In this document: positions 22,430 to 34,655 of the stretch, one piece after another
Layout of the letters: each line of letters begins with the position of its first letter
How positions within the stretch are numbered: the stretch's first letter is position 1
NCBI GenBank assembly: GCA_963383645.1
Contig: OY726566.1
Span: forward strand, 100,121,802 to 100,185,801
Source: Muscardinus avellanarius
Taxonomy: Eukaryota > Chordata > Mammalia > Rodentia > Gliridae
DNA length: 64,000 bases
Reading direction: 5' to 3'
Notes under the pieces: generated by a model
What the model was told of the DNA's origin: nothing
What the model saw: the letters and a program-made list of their open reading frames with translations, nothing else
Database searches by the model: none
Program-made: the position numbers and the translations under genes

Positions 22430-23700
22430 CTGAAAGTCTGAACTTTTCATGGAATTTAAGGAAAATCACACTATAGAAAATAATTGCTTCCAGTGCCAAT
22501 GTGAGCTTCTGTCCCAAAGTTAAGGCACAGTACAGGAGGAAGGGAGGGGAAAAAGATGAGTAGGAGGAGAAATCAGTGTGGGTGAGGGGAGTGCTAGCTG
22601 GCTAAACTGTAATGGTCTCAGTTCAACTTTTCTCCACTTCAGGGTTTTATCTAAAAGATGGAACATTTTATTCCTTTCCTTTTATGTAGTTACAACTGTA
22701 AATGCACATTAATATCATTTTCATTAAAAATATGCTTCTTGCTAATTTCTCTCATCAGTTGTAATGACTTCTTCCAAGTTACAGCTGCTAAAGATGTTAA
22801 GGGGAAAGCATAAAATTTGATGCACAGATGCTCTAAATAGCTCTGGAATAAAGCATTTGGTCATTACAAGACTATGAAATGAAAGCCAGAAAATTCCATG
22901 GGGGTCACTTAATTCAAAGGAGACTTTTTAATAAAACCTTTAAAAAATAGTCAATTAGGGTCAGTCAAGGAAAGATTGTGAAATATATGAGTTTGTATTA
23001 ATGCTTTAATTTGGCTTTACGTTCTGCATACTTACTGTTTGGTAGTTCCGAAGTAGCTGATGAGTCTGAAACTGGGGTTCCTCTGTTTACTAGGGAGTTT
23101 GTGATGTCAGGACATATATAGTACCCTTTCTGGCTTGTGTGTTATATTGTTCGTTTGTTTTGGAAATCAATGAATCAAGAAGTTGAACAGTTTAACATTA
23201 TTTATATATTAAAGCAAATAGCTGTATTTATGGAAAGTAGTGAAGAATATATGATTTTTAAAGCTAAAACATGATTTTTAAAAGAAATTTAGGGTTTGGT
23301 GGGCCATGCCTACATGTCATTTACCTAGAAAGTACAAGTTCAAAGTCATTTACTCCTTGGAGCTTGAGGGATTGTTGGAGAGTTTTAGAAGTACTTACAC
23401 TTTCTCAGGGATACCAGGTATTTGGAACTGTCTTCCTGCCTTGGGCTGTTTTCTAAAGTAACAACCAGATAATTTGATAAACACATTTGTGTTAATGTGC
23501 TAATAAATGCTAACCTGTTAATGGGAACGCAGTAGGCTTTCCCCATCATCACCATGAAAACTCCTGGGAAAACTATGCATATTTTAATTGTGACTTTTAG
23601 TGGTGATGTCACTGCCTCTCATTTAATGTCTTCACTCAGCACATATTTATTAGGTGCATGTAGATCTAGGTATCTGAGATACATGGGTAAAAAAATAAAC
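22430..23700. other. unrecognised single-copy DNA
   Basis: AT-rich, no recognised repeat apart from a weak L2/MIR-like phrase near 23630-23690. Confidence 0.4.
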
Positions 23701-23703
23701 AAA

Positions 23704-23915
23704 ATTGATGGGTGTGTTGGTGCATGTCTATTATCCTAGTACTTGGGAGGCTGAGACAGGAGGTTCTGGAGGATTGCAAGCCCGAGGCCAACCTCAGCAT
23801 CTCAGCATTTAGCAACTTATTGATACCCTGTTGTTTTAAAAAAGGGAGATGGGTATAGCTTGGAGGCAGAATTCACCTGGATTCAATCCCCCACAAATAA
23901 AAATAAAATAAAATA
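23704..23915 (+). repeat. B1-dID SINE, old
   Basis: Sense, diverged ('gggtgtgttggtgcatgtct', 'gtatagcttggaggcagaat'), with an (AAAAT)n tail. Confidence 0.8.
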
Positions 23916-23934
23916 ACACCACTCACAAAATTCT

Positions 23935-24321
23935 TGCCTACCCATGCCTATATTCTAATTGGAAGCAACAATCAGAGTACAGGCATAATAAACTATTTGA
24001 AGCTGATGAGTGTTTCAGAAAGAAAAAGGAACCAAGTAAGGGGCATAGAGAGTGTGGGGTTGGGGTGCTGGCTTGCAATTTCAAAAGGGCTGGAGAGGAA
24101 AGTAGTCACTGACAAGATGACATTGAAGGAGATAAAGAATTGAGAAATAGAGATTTCTGAGGAAAGATGGGGAAAAGTGAGAAAGCAGCTTGTGCAAAAT
24201 ATCTAAGATTAGATTGTTCCTGGCCTAATTGAGAAATAGCCAGAGTTCCATGGAGTGAGAGCAGTTGGTGGGGCCAGAGCGGTAGGAGATGTGTTCCTGT
24301 AGGGCCATTGGGAGGTCTTTA
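23935..24321 (-). repeat. L2-class LINE fragment
   Basis: Antisense L2-class phrases: 'tattctaattggaagcaaca', 'gcttgtgcaaaatatctaag', 'gagttccatggagtgagagc'. Runs into the assembly gap and may continue beyond it. Confidence 0.45.
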
Positions 24322-24521
24322 NNNNNNNNNNNNNNNNNNNNNNNNNNNNNNNNNNNNNNNNNNNNNNNNNNNNNNNNNNNNNNNNNNNNNNNNNNNNNNN
24401 NNNNNNNNNNNNNNNNNNNNNNNNNNNNNNNNNNNNNNNNNNNNNNNNNNNNNNNNNNNNNNNNNNNNNNNNNNNNNNNNNNNNNNNNNNNNNNNNNNNN
24501 NNNNNNNNNNNNNNNNNNNNN
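24322..24521. other. assembly gap (200 N)
   Basis: Exactly 200 N, a conventional scaffold gap size; true length unknown. Open frames crossing it are meaningless. Confidence 0.99.
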
Positions 24522-25395
24522 GGGGGTGGTCCAACACAGAAGGAAAATTTTTGATAGGAGAGAGTCCTATGATGTCACTGAATAGGCCCAAGGGGAGGGG
24601 AGGCAGTGTACAACTTTGCATTAGGGAGATGCATGGGCAGTTGATCTGTAGGAGAGAAGGCAGAATGTGTGGCAGACCCATGTTAGTAGGTAGATATATA
24701 TAGTAGTTGGAACTGATAAACATTCTATTAATTGCATAAATGCTCAGTGTTGGGGGACAGAAGATCATCACCCCACCATGAGGATGGGCTAGCAGGTAAT
24801 AGAGGGCTGAAGAGGAAGGGAGAGGTCTAGGTGCATGAGTAAGTGAGTAGGCCTGGATTTGCAATATCCTTGTGGGGAAGCCCTAGGGTCAGCTTAAAGG
24901 CTTCTAGTCCTAAATTTAACCAGTTTGGTCAGATTGTGTTTTTCTCCAGCGGTTGTTCTACTGTGTGAGCCAAAGCATGGAAAAAGCAGTGAGTTGGAGT
25001 TAACCAGGAAATTGCTAGAATAGTATATATAGAAGTAAAGGAGGCGCACAGCAGTGGATTGGTATGATGTTGGTGATAGAATCTAGGCTGGGATCTGTGG
25101 AAAGAACAGGAGATGGTGAGGGACAATGGAAAGGTGATGTGATCCATGGATTGCAAATCTTGGTGGGGTCCGAGGGCTGGTGAACGTTTGTTGCCAGAGG
25201 CAGCAGGCTGGGCACTCAGGAGGTGGTGGGCAGAGTGTGACATGAATTTGTGGTTCTGGGGTGGTAACTCACAGGGAGGGACAAGGCTTTTGCATTCTGA
25301 CCTGGCCTCTCATCTCAGTTTTCAAAAGCCCATGTTCCTTTTCTTCAGAACACTTAATTCAGTTTGTAATTTTGTCTTTGTTAATGGGACTGTTT
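24522..25395. other. unrecognised DNA, possibly more L2-class repeat
   Basis: Purine-rich, similar in style to antisense L2-class sequence ('ggaaggggagaggtctaggtg'), but no clear phrase order. Confidence 0.3.
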
Positions 25396-25399
25396 CCTT

Positions 25400-25530
25400 T
25401 GCTTGCATGTAAATGTCTCAAGGACAGAGACATGTCTGTTTCTCCTCAACATTAATTCCCTGGTGTCTAGGACAGTGCCTGGCAACTAGGAGGGGCCTGA
25501 TGAATAATTGTGGACTGAAAAGCAAACATT
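25400..25530 (+). repeat. L2 3'-end fragment
   Basis: 'ctcaaggacagagacatgtc', 'aggacagtgcctggcaacta', 'tgatgaataattgtggactga'. Confidence 0.65.
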
Positions 25531-25687
25531 GCTCTGATGGCAGTTCAACTGAGAAAAACCCACGGCAGGGAATGAGGCGGACACCATCCACCTGAGTGCT
25601 GTGACATTTGATAACACCAACGTAGAGAATGGAATTCTATGAAAATTTTCATCTATTCATTAAAAGACAAAAATTTATATTACTTTT

Positions 25688-25898
25688 TCTTTTTTTTTTT
25701 GTAGTCCTAGGGATATACCCAGGGGGCATTCTACCTTTGAGCTATACCCCGGCTCTATTTTCCTTTTTTATTTTGAAGCAGGGTCTCACTGAGTTGCTAA
25801 GGGCCTCATTAAGTTGCTGAGGCTGGTCTTGAAAACATGATCTTCTGGCTCAGCTTCCCAAGTACTGGGATTACAGATGTGTGCCACTGTGTTCAGCC
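25688..25898 (-). repeat. B1-dID SINE
   Basis: Antisense copy with a T-rich lead, dID tail and B1 head ending 'gattacagatgtgtgccact'. Confidence 0.85.
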
Positions 25899-26024
25899 TA
25901 TACTATTAGAAACTTGTTTGTGGGAGAAAAAAAGAGGAAGATGGTAGGAAAAGAGTGATTGGATTTTTAAGAGCTATTTATTTAGTTTTATTTAAAATGA
26001 TATATTTTAACTCTATGTGATTAT

Positions 26025-26110
26025 TTTACATATTTATTCATTCAACTTTTGTACAAATGTTTGTTATGTATCAGACATTGTGTAGGCTGTAAGTTTCAGT
26101 GGAACAAGAC
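26025..26110 (+). repeat. ancient repeat fragment (L2/MER type)
   Basis: 'tattcattcaacttttgtacaaatgtttg' and 'aagcccccaccctcaagg', typical of old mammalian repeats; family uncertain. Confidence 0.35.
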
Positions 26111-26605
26111 AAAGCCCCCACCCTCAAGGGCACAGATTATAATAACTGATTGAAAAAAGATCTTTTTTGATAAAAAAGTAGTGGAAACTCAGCAATACAA
26201 TTTGGAACATAGAATTGCATCAAAACTTGGGAAGAACAAACAAATATCTATCTGAATAGTATCTCCACCTGAGGCACCATAGTAATGTGTAGAAGTGCAT
26301 CTTGAGAGTCAATAAGTGTATACTTGATGGTTACTATACAAAAAAGATAAGAGAGGCATTCGTTAGGACATGAATGCTTATTCACACTTGCCCTTTTTAT
26401 AAACACACTCTCTTTTTTCTCTTTCCTTTCTCCATCAGGAAAATGTCTGGCACACAGTAGGTACTGGTATAGACTGAATGTATAATTCCCCAGGAATTCA
26501 TATGCTGAAACTCTTAACTCCCCAGTGTGGATGTATTGAGAGTAAGGACATAATTAAAATGCAATGAGTGTATCACTGTGAACTGCGGTGTTATATATAA
26601 TTACA

Positions 26606-26816
26606 GCCGGGCGAGTTGATGCACACTTGTCATCCCACCATTTGGGAGGCTTAGACAGGAGGATCACAGTTTGCAGACAGCTTTAGCTAGTGAGGCCCTC
26701 TGCAGCTCAGTGAGACCCTGTTTCAAAATAAAAAATAAAGAATAGGGCTGGGAGTGTAGCTTGGAAGTAGAATGCCCCTGGGTTCAACCCCCAGCACCAC
26801 AAAATATAAAAACAAT
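26606..26816 (+). repeat. B1-dID SINE
   Basis: Sense copy, 'gccgggcgagttgatgcaca' to 'cccccagcaccacaaaatat'. Confidence 0.88.
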
Positions 26817-27187
26817 CAAAAATATACAATTACAGTACACCAATAAAAAATTAAAACAACTATTTCAGAGCCATGAGAGAAATGAGATAGTCTTCTTTCT
26901 TTACATCTAACCCAGTAAACAAACTTACCAATAAGCCAAAGACTTTTTTTTAATCCAAATTGAGTATAGCTTTTGATATTAAGTAATGTATGTTAATTTT
27001 TGAAATCACAATGTAAGTATATAAACTTGAAGATTAAATGAGGTCATAAGGATGCGGTTGTGATCTGATAGGATACGTGTCCTTATGAGAAGAGACGCCA
27101 GAGAGCTCACTCTTGCTCTCTAAACACACCAAAGTTAGGCTAGGTAAGGACTTAGAAAGAATGCAGCCATCTCAAAGCCAGGAAGAA

Positions 27188-27595
27188 GCCGGGCATGGTG
27201 GGACACACCTGTAATTCCAGGATTTTAGAGGCGGAGAAAGGAGGATTGGAAATTCAAGGCCAGCCTCAGCAACTTAGCAAGACTCTGTTTCAAAACAAAA
27301 AATAAAATGGGGCTAGGGTTGCTGGGCATGATGACACACACTTGTAATCCCAGCATTTGGGAGGCTTAGACAGGAGGATCTGGGTTTGCTGACAGCCTCA
27401 GCCACTTAGGAGGCCCTTTATAACTCAGACCCTGTTTCAAAATAAAGAATAAAAAAACAAAGAGGACTGAAAGTGTAGCTCAGAGGTAGAATGCCCTTGG
27501 GTTCCGTCCCCAGTACTGCAAAAAAAGGGAGGGGTTGTTTAGGGTTACAGCTTGGAGCCAGAATGTTACTGGGTTCAATCTCCAGTACTAGAGGT
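27188..27595 (+). repeat. B1-dID SINE interrupted by another SINE
   Basis: Outer copy, 27188-27318 (B1 head and linker) and 27528-27595 (dID tail, 'ttacagcttggagccagaat'), ending in an (AATG)n stretch. The missing middle is replaced by the inner SINE. Confidence 0.8.
27319..27527 (+). repeat. B1-dID SINE nested in a SINE
   Basis: Complete inner copy, 'ttgctgggcatgatgacaca' to 'tccccagtactgcaaaaaaa', sitting in the dID start of the outer copy. Confidence 0.82.
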
Positions 27596-27794
27596 AAAAA
27601 TGAATGAATGAATGAATTAATAATTAATGCCAGGAAGAGAGTCTTCACCAGGAAAGGAGTCCTGCTGGGATCTTGATCCTGTATTTTCTAGTCGTTAGGA
27701 ACTATGAGAAAGTATCTGTTGTTTAATCCATACCAACTCCATACTAATTCAGGCTCTGTGAAACTGTTGACTGCAGTGTGAAGAATAGAGCCTC

Positions 27795-28414
27795 CACTAA
27801 CCTCCATTTATCTAATATGCAAATTTTCCATTTGTGTTATAGAAGATTGCTTCAAAAATGGCATCCACGCTGACAGGTCATTGGCCTAGGCAATGTCCCT
27901 TAAACATGGATGGCTGCTGCTTGTTTTTGCTGGGAGAAGTCAGCTTGCATAGATTAGCAAAGACAAACATTAAAAGGTTGGAAAGACACTTGCTGATGTT
28001 AATTTGAGATTAAAGAAAAATAGAGGGGAGAAGGGTCAGAACTGAAAAGACTTTCCATCATATCTTCAGATAGAATAGTGTTCAAACACTTTATAATAAT
28101 CCTGGGAGGAGGAAGAGTCAGACAAATCAATGCTGCCACGAATTGTGTTTATGTTTACTTTTCTATTGTCAGAAACGAGTGTTTGCTTATATCAATATTT
28201 TTTTTGTTCTGATTATACCCCTTAATAAACTAAAGTGTGTGCACTAATTTATAGAGGCAGTTGAAGCTAACAATCTTGGCATTTCACGACAAAGCCAGGA
28301 ACATAAGTCTCTAGATTAGGACCATGAAGGGTACCCAATTTACAAAGTCAATAATTGTTTTTCCTGCTATTTGCTTATATTTGATATTTAGTTTTTGCAT
28401 ATATGTGTGTATGC

Positions 28415-28415
<1 letters not shown>
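27795..28415. other. unrecognised single-copy DNA
   Basis: No feature recognised. Confidence 0.4.

Positions 28416-28420
<5 letters not shown>

Positions 28421-28450
<30 letters not shown>
28421..28450 (+). repeat. (GT)15 microsatellite
   Basis: Thirty uninterrupted bases of GT, followed by a pyrimidine-rich (TTCC/CTCC) tract to about 28525. Confidence 0.95.
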
Positions 28451-28454
<4 letters not shown>

Positions 28455-28525
28455 AGAATTAATGTTCATTTCCTTCCTTCCTCCCTCTCTCCTTTCCTCC
28501 CTCCCTTTTTTTCTTCCTTCTTTCC

Positions 28526-28732
28526 ACATTGGGGATTGAATTTATGTTCTTTTTACTTTACTTTATTTTATTATTATTTTTTTTAACTCTGGGCTACTCC
28601 CCTAGCCTTGTTTTATTTTTTATTTAGAGACAGGGTCTTGCTAAGTTGCCAAGGCTGTCCTTGAGCCTGTGATTCTGCTGTCTCAGCCTCCCAAGTACTG
28701 GGATTACAGGCATGTGCCACCATGCCCAGCTG
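28526..28732 (-). repeat. B1-dID SINE
   Basis: Antisense, with an expanded T-rich linker. B1 head 'tgggattacaggcatgtgcc'. Confidence 0.82.
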
Positions 28733-28863
28733 CACATAGACATAATTTCATATGCTTTTTGGGATGATTCTAATCAGGAAGATTTACTCATCTCAAAGTA
28801 GTTTATTTTTCAGAAACCACCTCACTGACTCTGTTTTTACCAGATTAGAATTCAACCACTTCT

Positions 28864-29092
28864 TAGCTGGGTGTGGTGGCGCACACTTGTAATCTCAGTA
28901 CTGGGGAGGCTGAGACTGGAGAATCCCAGGTTTGTGGCCAGCCTCAGCTACTTGTGAGGCCCTCTGAAACTTGGTGAGACCTTGTTTTAAAATAAAGAAT
29001 AAAATAGGGCTGGAGGTATACCTCGGAGTAGAAAGCCCCTGGGTTCAATCTCCAGTACAGTACCACAAAAAAGAAAAAAGAGAAAAAGAAGA
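28864..29092 (+). repeat. B1-dID SINE
   Basis: Sense copy, 'agctgggtgtggtggcgcac' to an (AAAAAG)-rich tail. 'agtac' is duplicated near the 3' box. Confidence 0.86.
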
Positions 29093-29094
29093 AA

Positions 29095-30985
29095 ATAAAT
29101 AACCTCTTCTTAATAGTTGTAGGTCAAAGAATGAGTAATTTCTCCTCTTCCCTGCTTTGCTACCTTTACACATTTAGTGAGGGCTTCTCTCCATCCTCTC
29201 CAGATGTGCTACTCTGGAAATACAAGAGGGTTAGTGTGGCTGGGTAAGCACAGGCAGGGCTTTCTCTCACTAATCAGAGAGGGAGAAATTCACTGAACAT
29301 TCTAGAAGCCATGTGTCCCATTTTGTAAACAGCCACTCACCCCCTTGGCCAGGATGATAAATGGTTTTTGCTATGTAAGTGTCCAAGAAGCATACTCCAT
29401 TTATCTTACTGTTCATGCCCCTCATGTGGGGAAGAGGAGTAAAAGGAGGTGAAATCTAGTGTGACTTGGAGCCTTCCTCCTATTTTAGCCAGAGGGAGAC
29501 CATAGGGGATTGGCAAATCCCTCACCAGGTGTCCAAATATTAAGTCGATCACTCTCAAGCTGTTCAACAATTGGTAGATGGCTGGAAGAGTTGGAGACAT
29601 TTGGAGAGTGGCTAAAGGATGGGAGAGAAAACCAGGATAGTACAGGGCTCTATGGCCATGCCCGTGTTCCTATCCCTATACCTGGTTGTGTTATGAAAAG
29701 TAAGAAATGATTTATGGAAATTTGAAATCATGGAGATGATTGACTGGGGAAGGAAGAGAAAGGCATAAGAGACCGCTGAGTCATGAAAGCCCTGATCAGG
29801 GCAGTGGGTGGCCAAGTTCAGTGAACCACTCAGTTGAAAGGCCATGGAGCATCCTCTGGGAGCAAGATTCCACCGAGAACCCCAGCCGCCTCCTCAGGGG
29901 TGCTCATGTTTGTGGCAAGAGGCCCGCCAATAAGGTTAGAGTAGGGTTAAAAGGCAAGGAATTCATAGGGACCCCAGAGTCATTTTAAATGACTTTTATT
30001 ATAATGTTATTTAAATATGTAGAAAATAATGCTAGGTATAAACTTCTAGCACTTAAAGCTCTTATAATCCATAAAAACAAAAGGGATTTACACATTAAAA
30101 ACAAATAAAATGACAAAACCAATAAAATTCAAATTAACAGCATTAATTTGATGCACAGTGGGTTTTGCTCAAGTGAAATTGCCATTGGCAAATGAGCTTG
30201 GGGCTGGCTGCTTGAGCATCGATGCTGAGTCTGAGATGTCTCCTATCTCTCGACCACCTCCTTTGGCCACCTGGCTTTCTCTACGAGCCACAGAGAAACC
30301 TTAGTCTGAACAGCTGGCCGTGACCGATTGTGTTATTTACCTACCGAAGCTGCACTATTTTGTTTTGACAAGCAGAGACAGTGACAACACTGTCATTTGT
30401 TCCGGTGTGGCCAGGCATGCAGGCCACGGGAGAGGCTGACATCGCTGGGCAGAGGGAAGAATGGAGCTCCCTGGAAGAAGCTCTGACATGGAGGTAGGTG
30501 GAAGACAGGGGCCCTGGAGAACCAACCGCATCTCCCAAGACTAAGAGGAATGCTACAATTAAATATCTACTGCAGCCAGGGAGCCGAAGCCAATTTCTTT
30601 GACTATTAAATTCCTGTAAAGTGAGAACTCAGAGATTTTATTTTCTGAATCAGGAGATACCTCTGGCATCCTTGGGTGGTAAAATATTGGTGAGATATGA
30701 CATTAGTTACTATCTCTTGTACCATTCTGTGAAATAATTGTATTGCAACCAACTACAGTGGAAGGAAGCTTGGTTGAAAAGTTTAGTGGCACCTGATCAG
30801 CCCTGCAAAGGTGTCAGTCTGTGGCTTGTTCCTGTGCCCCCTGTGGCCCCAGGCAGGCAAGGGCCTCTCTTCTGAGGCTGATTCCTAGACTTAGGAGGCC
30901 TCTCACCCAGACTGGACTCAGTTTGGAAGTCTGACCTCTGTCTTTGCTCTTAGACTCAGGCCCAGAAGCGAGAACTGTTAAGAGT
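29095..30985. other. unrecognised single-copy DNA
   Basis: No repeat recognised over 1.9 kb. 30150-30540 is more GC-rich than its surroundings and preceded by a T-rich antisense AATAAA (near 29995); see rejected items. Confidence 0.4.
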
Positions 30986-30989
30986 CCAG

Positions 30990-31185
30990 AGTCAGATGGA
31001 TGTGGCACACGCCTGGAATCCCAGTACTTGGGAGGCTGAGACAGGAGGATCACAGGCTCTCGGCCAGCTTCAGTGACCTGATGAGACCCTCAGTAACTAC
31101 ATGAGACCCTGTTTCAAAATAAAAAAATAAAAAGGGCTAAGAGCATAGCTCAGAGGTAGAATGCCTCTTGTTCAACAAGTACAGA
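30990..31185 (+). repeat. B1-dID SINE
   Basis: Sense, 'gatgtggcacacgcctggaa' to 'gaggtagaatgcctcttgtt'; 3' box damaged. Confidence 0.8.
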
Positions 31186-31189
31186 GTCT

Positions 31190-31425
31190 AGGATTAGGTG
31201 GCCCACGTTTCAATCTTATCTTGGCTTCTCCAGTTCCTGTGTGACATTAGTCAAGTTGCCTAAACGCGGTGTCTCAGTCTCCTCATCTGTTTAGCGGGGA
31301 GAAAAATAATGCCTGCTTCACAAGGTGACCCAAGTGAATGTGGGTGCAGTGTTTAGAACACTCTGTACAGTAAGCGTTGCATAACAGTAAGTGAGCATGG
31401 GGATGATGGTACTAGCTAATTTACG
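31190..31425 (+). repeat. MIR SINE
   Basis: 'gtgacattagtcaagttgcc', 'gtctcctcatctgtttagcg' and 'aagcgttgcataacagtaag' follow MIR order. Confidence 0.65.
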
Positions 31426-31429
31426 GCAG

Positions 31430-32250
31430 TGTGACTTCCGAGGACACTCTGGGCCTCCTCCTTAGGGTCTTGTGCAGGCTCTGTAGAAGGAATGAATGGC
31501 TGACAGTTCAGGAAAGCTGCTAGTGAGAGAAAAACATAGAGACAATGCACAAGTGATCAGGAACCCTCATTATTTCGGACCTTGTTAATTTGCTTATCTG
31601 GACTTTTTGGTCAGAAGCTTGCCTTTGCAAAGAAGGGATAATGAAGAAATGGTGTGAAGAAAGCAACAGTGTAAACAAAATTAAAAGGGCTTTGTTTGAG
31701 GCACTTCAGAAAGCCTTCCTTTCTAACAACATTTATTTTGCATTAAAAAACCAGATGTGCTAATTATGTGTTAGTCTTATCTGTTTATTTTAGCAGGTCC
31801 CAGGGACATAATTTGGCACAGTTGACTCTCATAAGGCATTTTGCTGAGTCAGACAGGCCTTGTAGTTGGAGTTCTCCCAGAAGTCCTGAGGATAGGATGG
31901 AGGAGGCTCTGGAAGGGGCCTGGTCGTGGGTGAGTCCTTAGGCAGGTTATTGCTGTGGGCAGCCAGTGCTCCATCGCCCGGGGTGTTCTGGGAGGTGATG
32001 CAGGAAACTTCTCAAGTTACTTGAACTGACCTGTGAGCATGCTGGGCTGTCCATCCTTTTAGCCACTGATTCTCGTCATTTGTGGAGGCCTGGTGAGGGT
32101 GGAGACATTAAATGCCTGCCATTTCCAGTCTCCTGCAGGATCCCCGCAGGCTCTGGGAGTCAGAGCAAGCTGTCAGGGGCTGGGAGGTAGCAGAGGAGCC
32201 CTTGGGATGTGGATGGGGTGTTGATAGGGGCTGGGCATTGCTGTGGGCTA
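31430..32250. other. unrecognised single-copy DNA
   Basis: No repeat recognised. Contains the MAF/AP-1-type motif TGCTGAGTCAG at 31842-31852. Confidence 0.4.
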
Positions 32251-32255
32251 TCATC

Positions 32256-32472
32256 CTGTTATTTTATTTTATTTTATTGGCATGGGGATGGAACCCAGGG
32301 GCACTTGACCTCTGAGCTACACCCCCTGCCCTATTTTTTATTCTTTACTTTGAAACAGGGTCTAAGTTGCGAGGGCCTCACTAAGTAGCTGGGGCTGCCT
32401 CTGCAAACTGCGATACTCTGGTCTTAGCCTCCCAAATGCCAGGATTACAAGGGTGCACCACCACGTCGGGCT
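32256..32472 (-). repeat. B1-dID SINE
   Basis: Antisense with a (TTTTA)n lead, dID tail 'atggggatggaacccagggg' and B1 head. Confidence 0.85.
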
Positions 32473-32624
32473 CCCTACCATCCTATTTTAGACTAGAGTG
32501 ATCTAGGTGACTTCACAAAATGTATACTTTGATGTCAATTGCTAAGTACACAGAGACTGTCAAATTTCCTGCTCTGTGCAACACCTACACCTTTGGGTGG
32601 CACTTTTATGAAATGTTTGGTGCC

Positions 32625-32826
32625 TTTTGGTACTGGAGTTGGAACCCAGGGGGCTTTCTACCTCTGGGCTACACTCCTAGACCTATTTTATATTTTTATT
32701 TGGAAACATGGTCTCACTAAGTTGCTGAGAGCCTCACTAGGTAGCTGAGGCTAGCTTTGAACCTGCGCAATCCTCCTGTCTCAGCCTCCCACGTACTGGG
32801 ATTATAAGCATGCACCACATGCCCTA
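32625..32826 (-). repeat. B1-dID SINE
   Basis: Antisense copy, 'ttggtactggagttggaacc' to 'tgcaccacatgccct'. Confidence 0.85.
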
Positions 32827-32829
32827 CTC

Positions 32830-33520
32830 CTTTGGTGTATTTTGAAGACTTGCTACGTGTCTTCAGTCAGGAATCTCCACCTTCTCAGCATGGTCCAGCC
32901 TTGGACTTGGGGTGGGGGTAGGATGAAGTGGAGGAGGGGCAGAAGAAAGGACCCAGGGCCCGCAGGTGGAAGGAGGCTGGTAAGGCCCGTGGAATGTGAG
33001 GGGTCTTGGGGTTGGCTCTCCTCTCACACAGGTGCAGTCTTCACCGAGGCAGGGAGGTCGTAGAGAGTCCCATGGCTTCTCCTTGCCTCCTGCTGCTTAG
33101 AGGACTGCTAGGCCAGGGCCCAGCTGTCACCATGGGGTAAAAGGGCTATTTGGCACAGTCTACTTTTACTAGGTCCTCCAATTGTCATATTTAAATGGCC
33201 AGAGTTTCGATAGGGATGGAAGGGTTAGGTGGGCAGAAATGGATTTTGTAACTGTGGCTTTGGGAAAGTCAGCATTGCTAGAACAGAGAGGCTCTATCAA
33301 GGGCTTGCTATGTGAAGCTGGGGTCAGGACCTTGGGGTGGCCTCTGCTATGTTCTTTAGAAGTCTAGAGCCTTGGGAAAGTTCTACCTTCGTTTCAACAT
33401 GGGCAGAAGGGAGGAAAATGGTGATATCCTACTTAATTATAGTGAAGTTGTGAAGATTAAATGAGTAAATATATCTGTTGAGAAAGCACTCATATACATG
33501 TAGTATTATGTTTGTTTTTT
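32830..33520. other. unrecognised GC-moderate single-copy DNA
   Basis: No repeat recognised; short open frames without motifs. Confidence 0.35.
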
Positions 33521-33540
33521 TTTAGCAGTGGAATATTTTA

Positions 33541-33745
33541 TTTTTTGTGGTACTGAGGATGGAACCCAGGGGCATTCTATCTCCGAGCTACATTCCCAGC
33601 CCATTTTTTATCCTTTATTTTGAAACAGGGTTTCACTAAGTTGCAGAGGGCCTCACTAAGTAGCTGAGGCTGGCCACGAACTTTAATCCTCCTATCTCAG
33701 CCTCCCAAGTACTGGGATTACAAGCGTGCGCCACCACACCTGGCT
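33541..33745 (-). repeat. B1-dID SINE with 16-bp TSD
   Basis: Antisense copy flanked by perfect GCAGTGGAATATTTTA (33525-33540 and 33746-33761), which fixes its ends exactly. Confidence 0.95.
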
Positions 33746-33764
33746 GCAGTGGAATATTTTAAAT

Positions 33765-34262
33765 GTTTACATTCAATAAAATGCTTTTAATAAAATGATG
33801 CAATAAACTACACTTAAGCTAACTCACAAGATAATTGCAGGTTTTGTAAAATATTAATTCAAAGTATGTAATGGGATACAAGTGTCTCAAATTTAGCTTT
33901 ATTTTTATTAATATTTTTAATCAAAGTAAAACAGTGCTAGTAAAATACAACTATAAGTATCCTAAAGAAAGAAGCCATACTCTACCTCCTATTTCGCAAG
34001 CCAGCTCTGTAGAGGCTGTGACTTTGGGTGTTTTTAGTTGTTTTCTCATATAATCACATATTTAAAATAATAGTCATGCTGCTATTTCTTGAGCAGCTTT
34101 AGCTATTGACTACTGACTTTCTGACACAGTTGATTGGAGTTTAGCTCTTTCACTCTGCCCTTCACCCACTTCCTTCTTATTTTCTCAGTATAACCATACC
34201 ACAATGTCTGGAAAATCCCTTGTCAGTAGTTATATTAATATGACCGTGTAAATAGTATTTAC
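33765..34262. other. unrecognised AT-rich DNA
   Basis: No feature recognised. Confidence 0.4.
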
Positions 34263-34264
34263 TT

Positions 34265-34400
34265 CTTTTCTTAGTGCATTTTAATTCTATGGAATAATGG
34301 GTTTCATTGAGGCATATTCATACATGCAAATATTTTGATCATACCCATCCCATTTTACCTTCTCTGTCCTTCTTTCCTGATCACCTTCCTTGTTTCTTTT
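34265..34400 (-). repeat. L1 3'-end fragment
   Basis: 'agtgcattttaattctatgg', 'ggcatattcatacatgcaaa', 'tttgatcatacccatcccat'; very similar to the start of 16737-17190. Confidence 0.75.
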
Positions 34401-34440
34401 TCTTTTCCTCCCTCCCCCCTCCATCTCTCTTTCTTCCTTT

Positions 34441-34653
34441 CTTTTTGTGGTAATGGGGATTGAACCCAGGGACATTCTACCTCTGAGAAACACCCTTGGC
34501 CCTATTGTATTTTTATTTTTTATTTTGAAGGGTCTCACTAAGTTGCCAAGGGCCTCACTAAGTTGCTGAGGCTGGCTGTGAACCTGCTGTCTATATTCCT
34601 TTCTCAGCCTTCCCTAGTACTGGGATCACAGACATGCGCCACCACACCTGGCT
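34441..34653 (-). repeat. B1-dID SINE
   Basis: Antisense copy following a pyrimidine tract. Confidence 0.85.
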
Positions 34654-34655
34654 CC

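Larger units (their letters stand above)
26463..27760 (+). repeat. MLT1-type LTR split by SINEs
   Basis: Pieces in LTR order: 26463-26600 ('tagactgaatgtataattcc'), 27035-27180 ('gaggtcataaggatgcggtt', 'gtccttatgagaagagacgc') and 27628-27760 ('aggaagagagtcttcaccag', 'gaactatgagaaagtatctg'). The 27180/27628 break has GCCAGGAAGA on both sides, the target duplication of the SINE nest. 26817-27034 is unassigned. Confidence 0.65.

Noticed and set aside
24289..24864. Long frames across the N gap
   Set aside because: The N run is read as X residues; the frames are artefacts.
29990..30540. Possible 3' end of a minus-strand transcript: antisense AATAAA near 29995, then AT-rich and GC-richer sequence
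   Set aside because: A single polyadenylation signal with no reading frame or splice support is too weak; RNA-seq would be needed.
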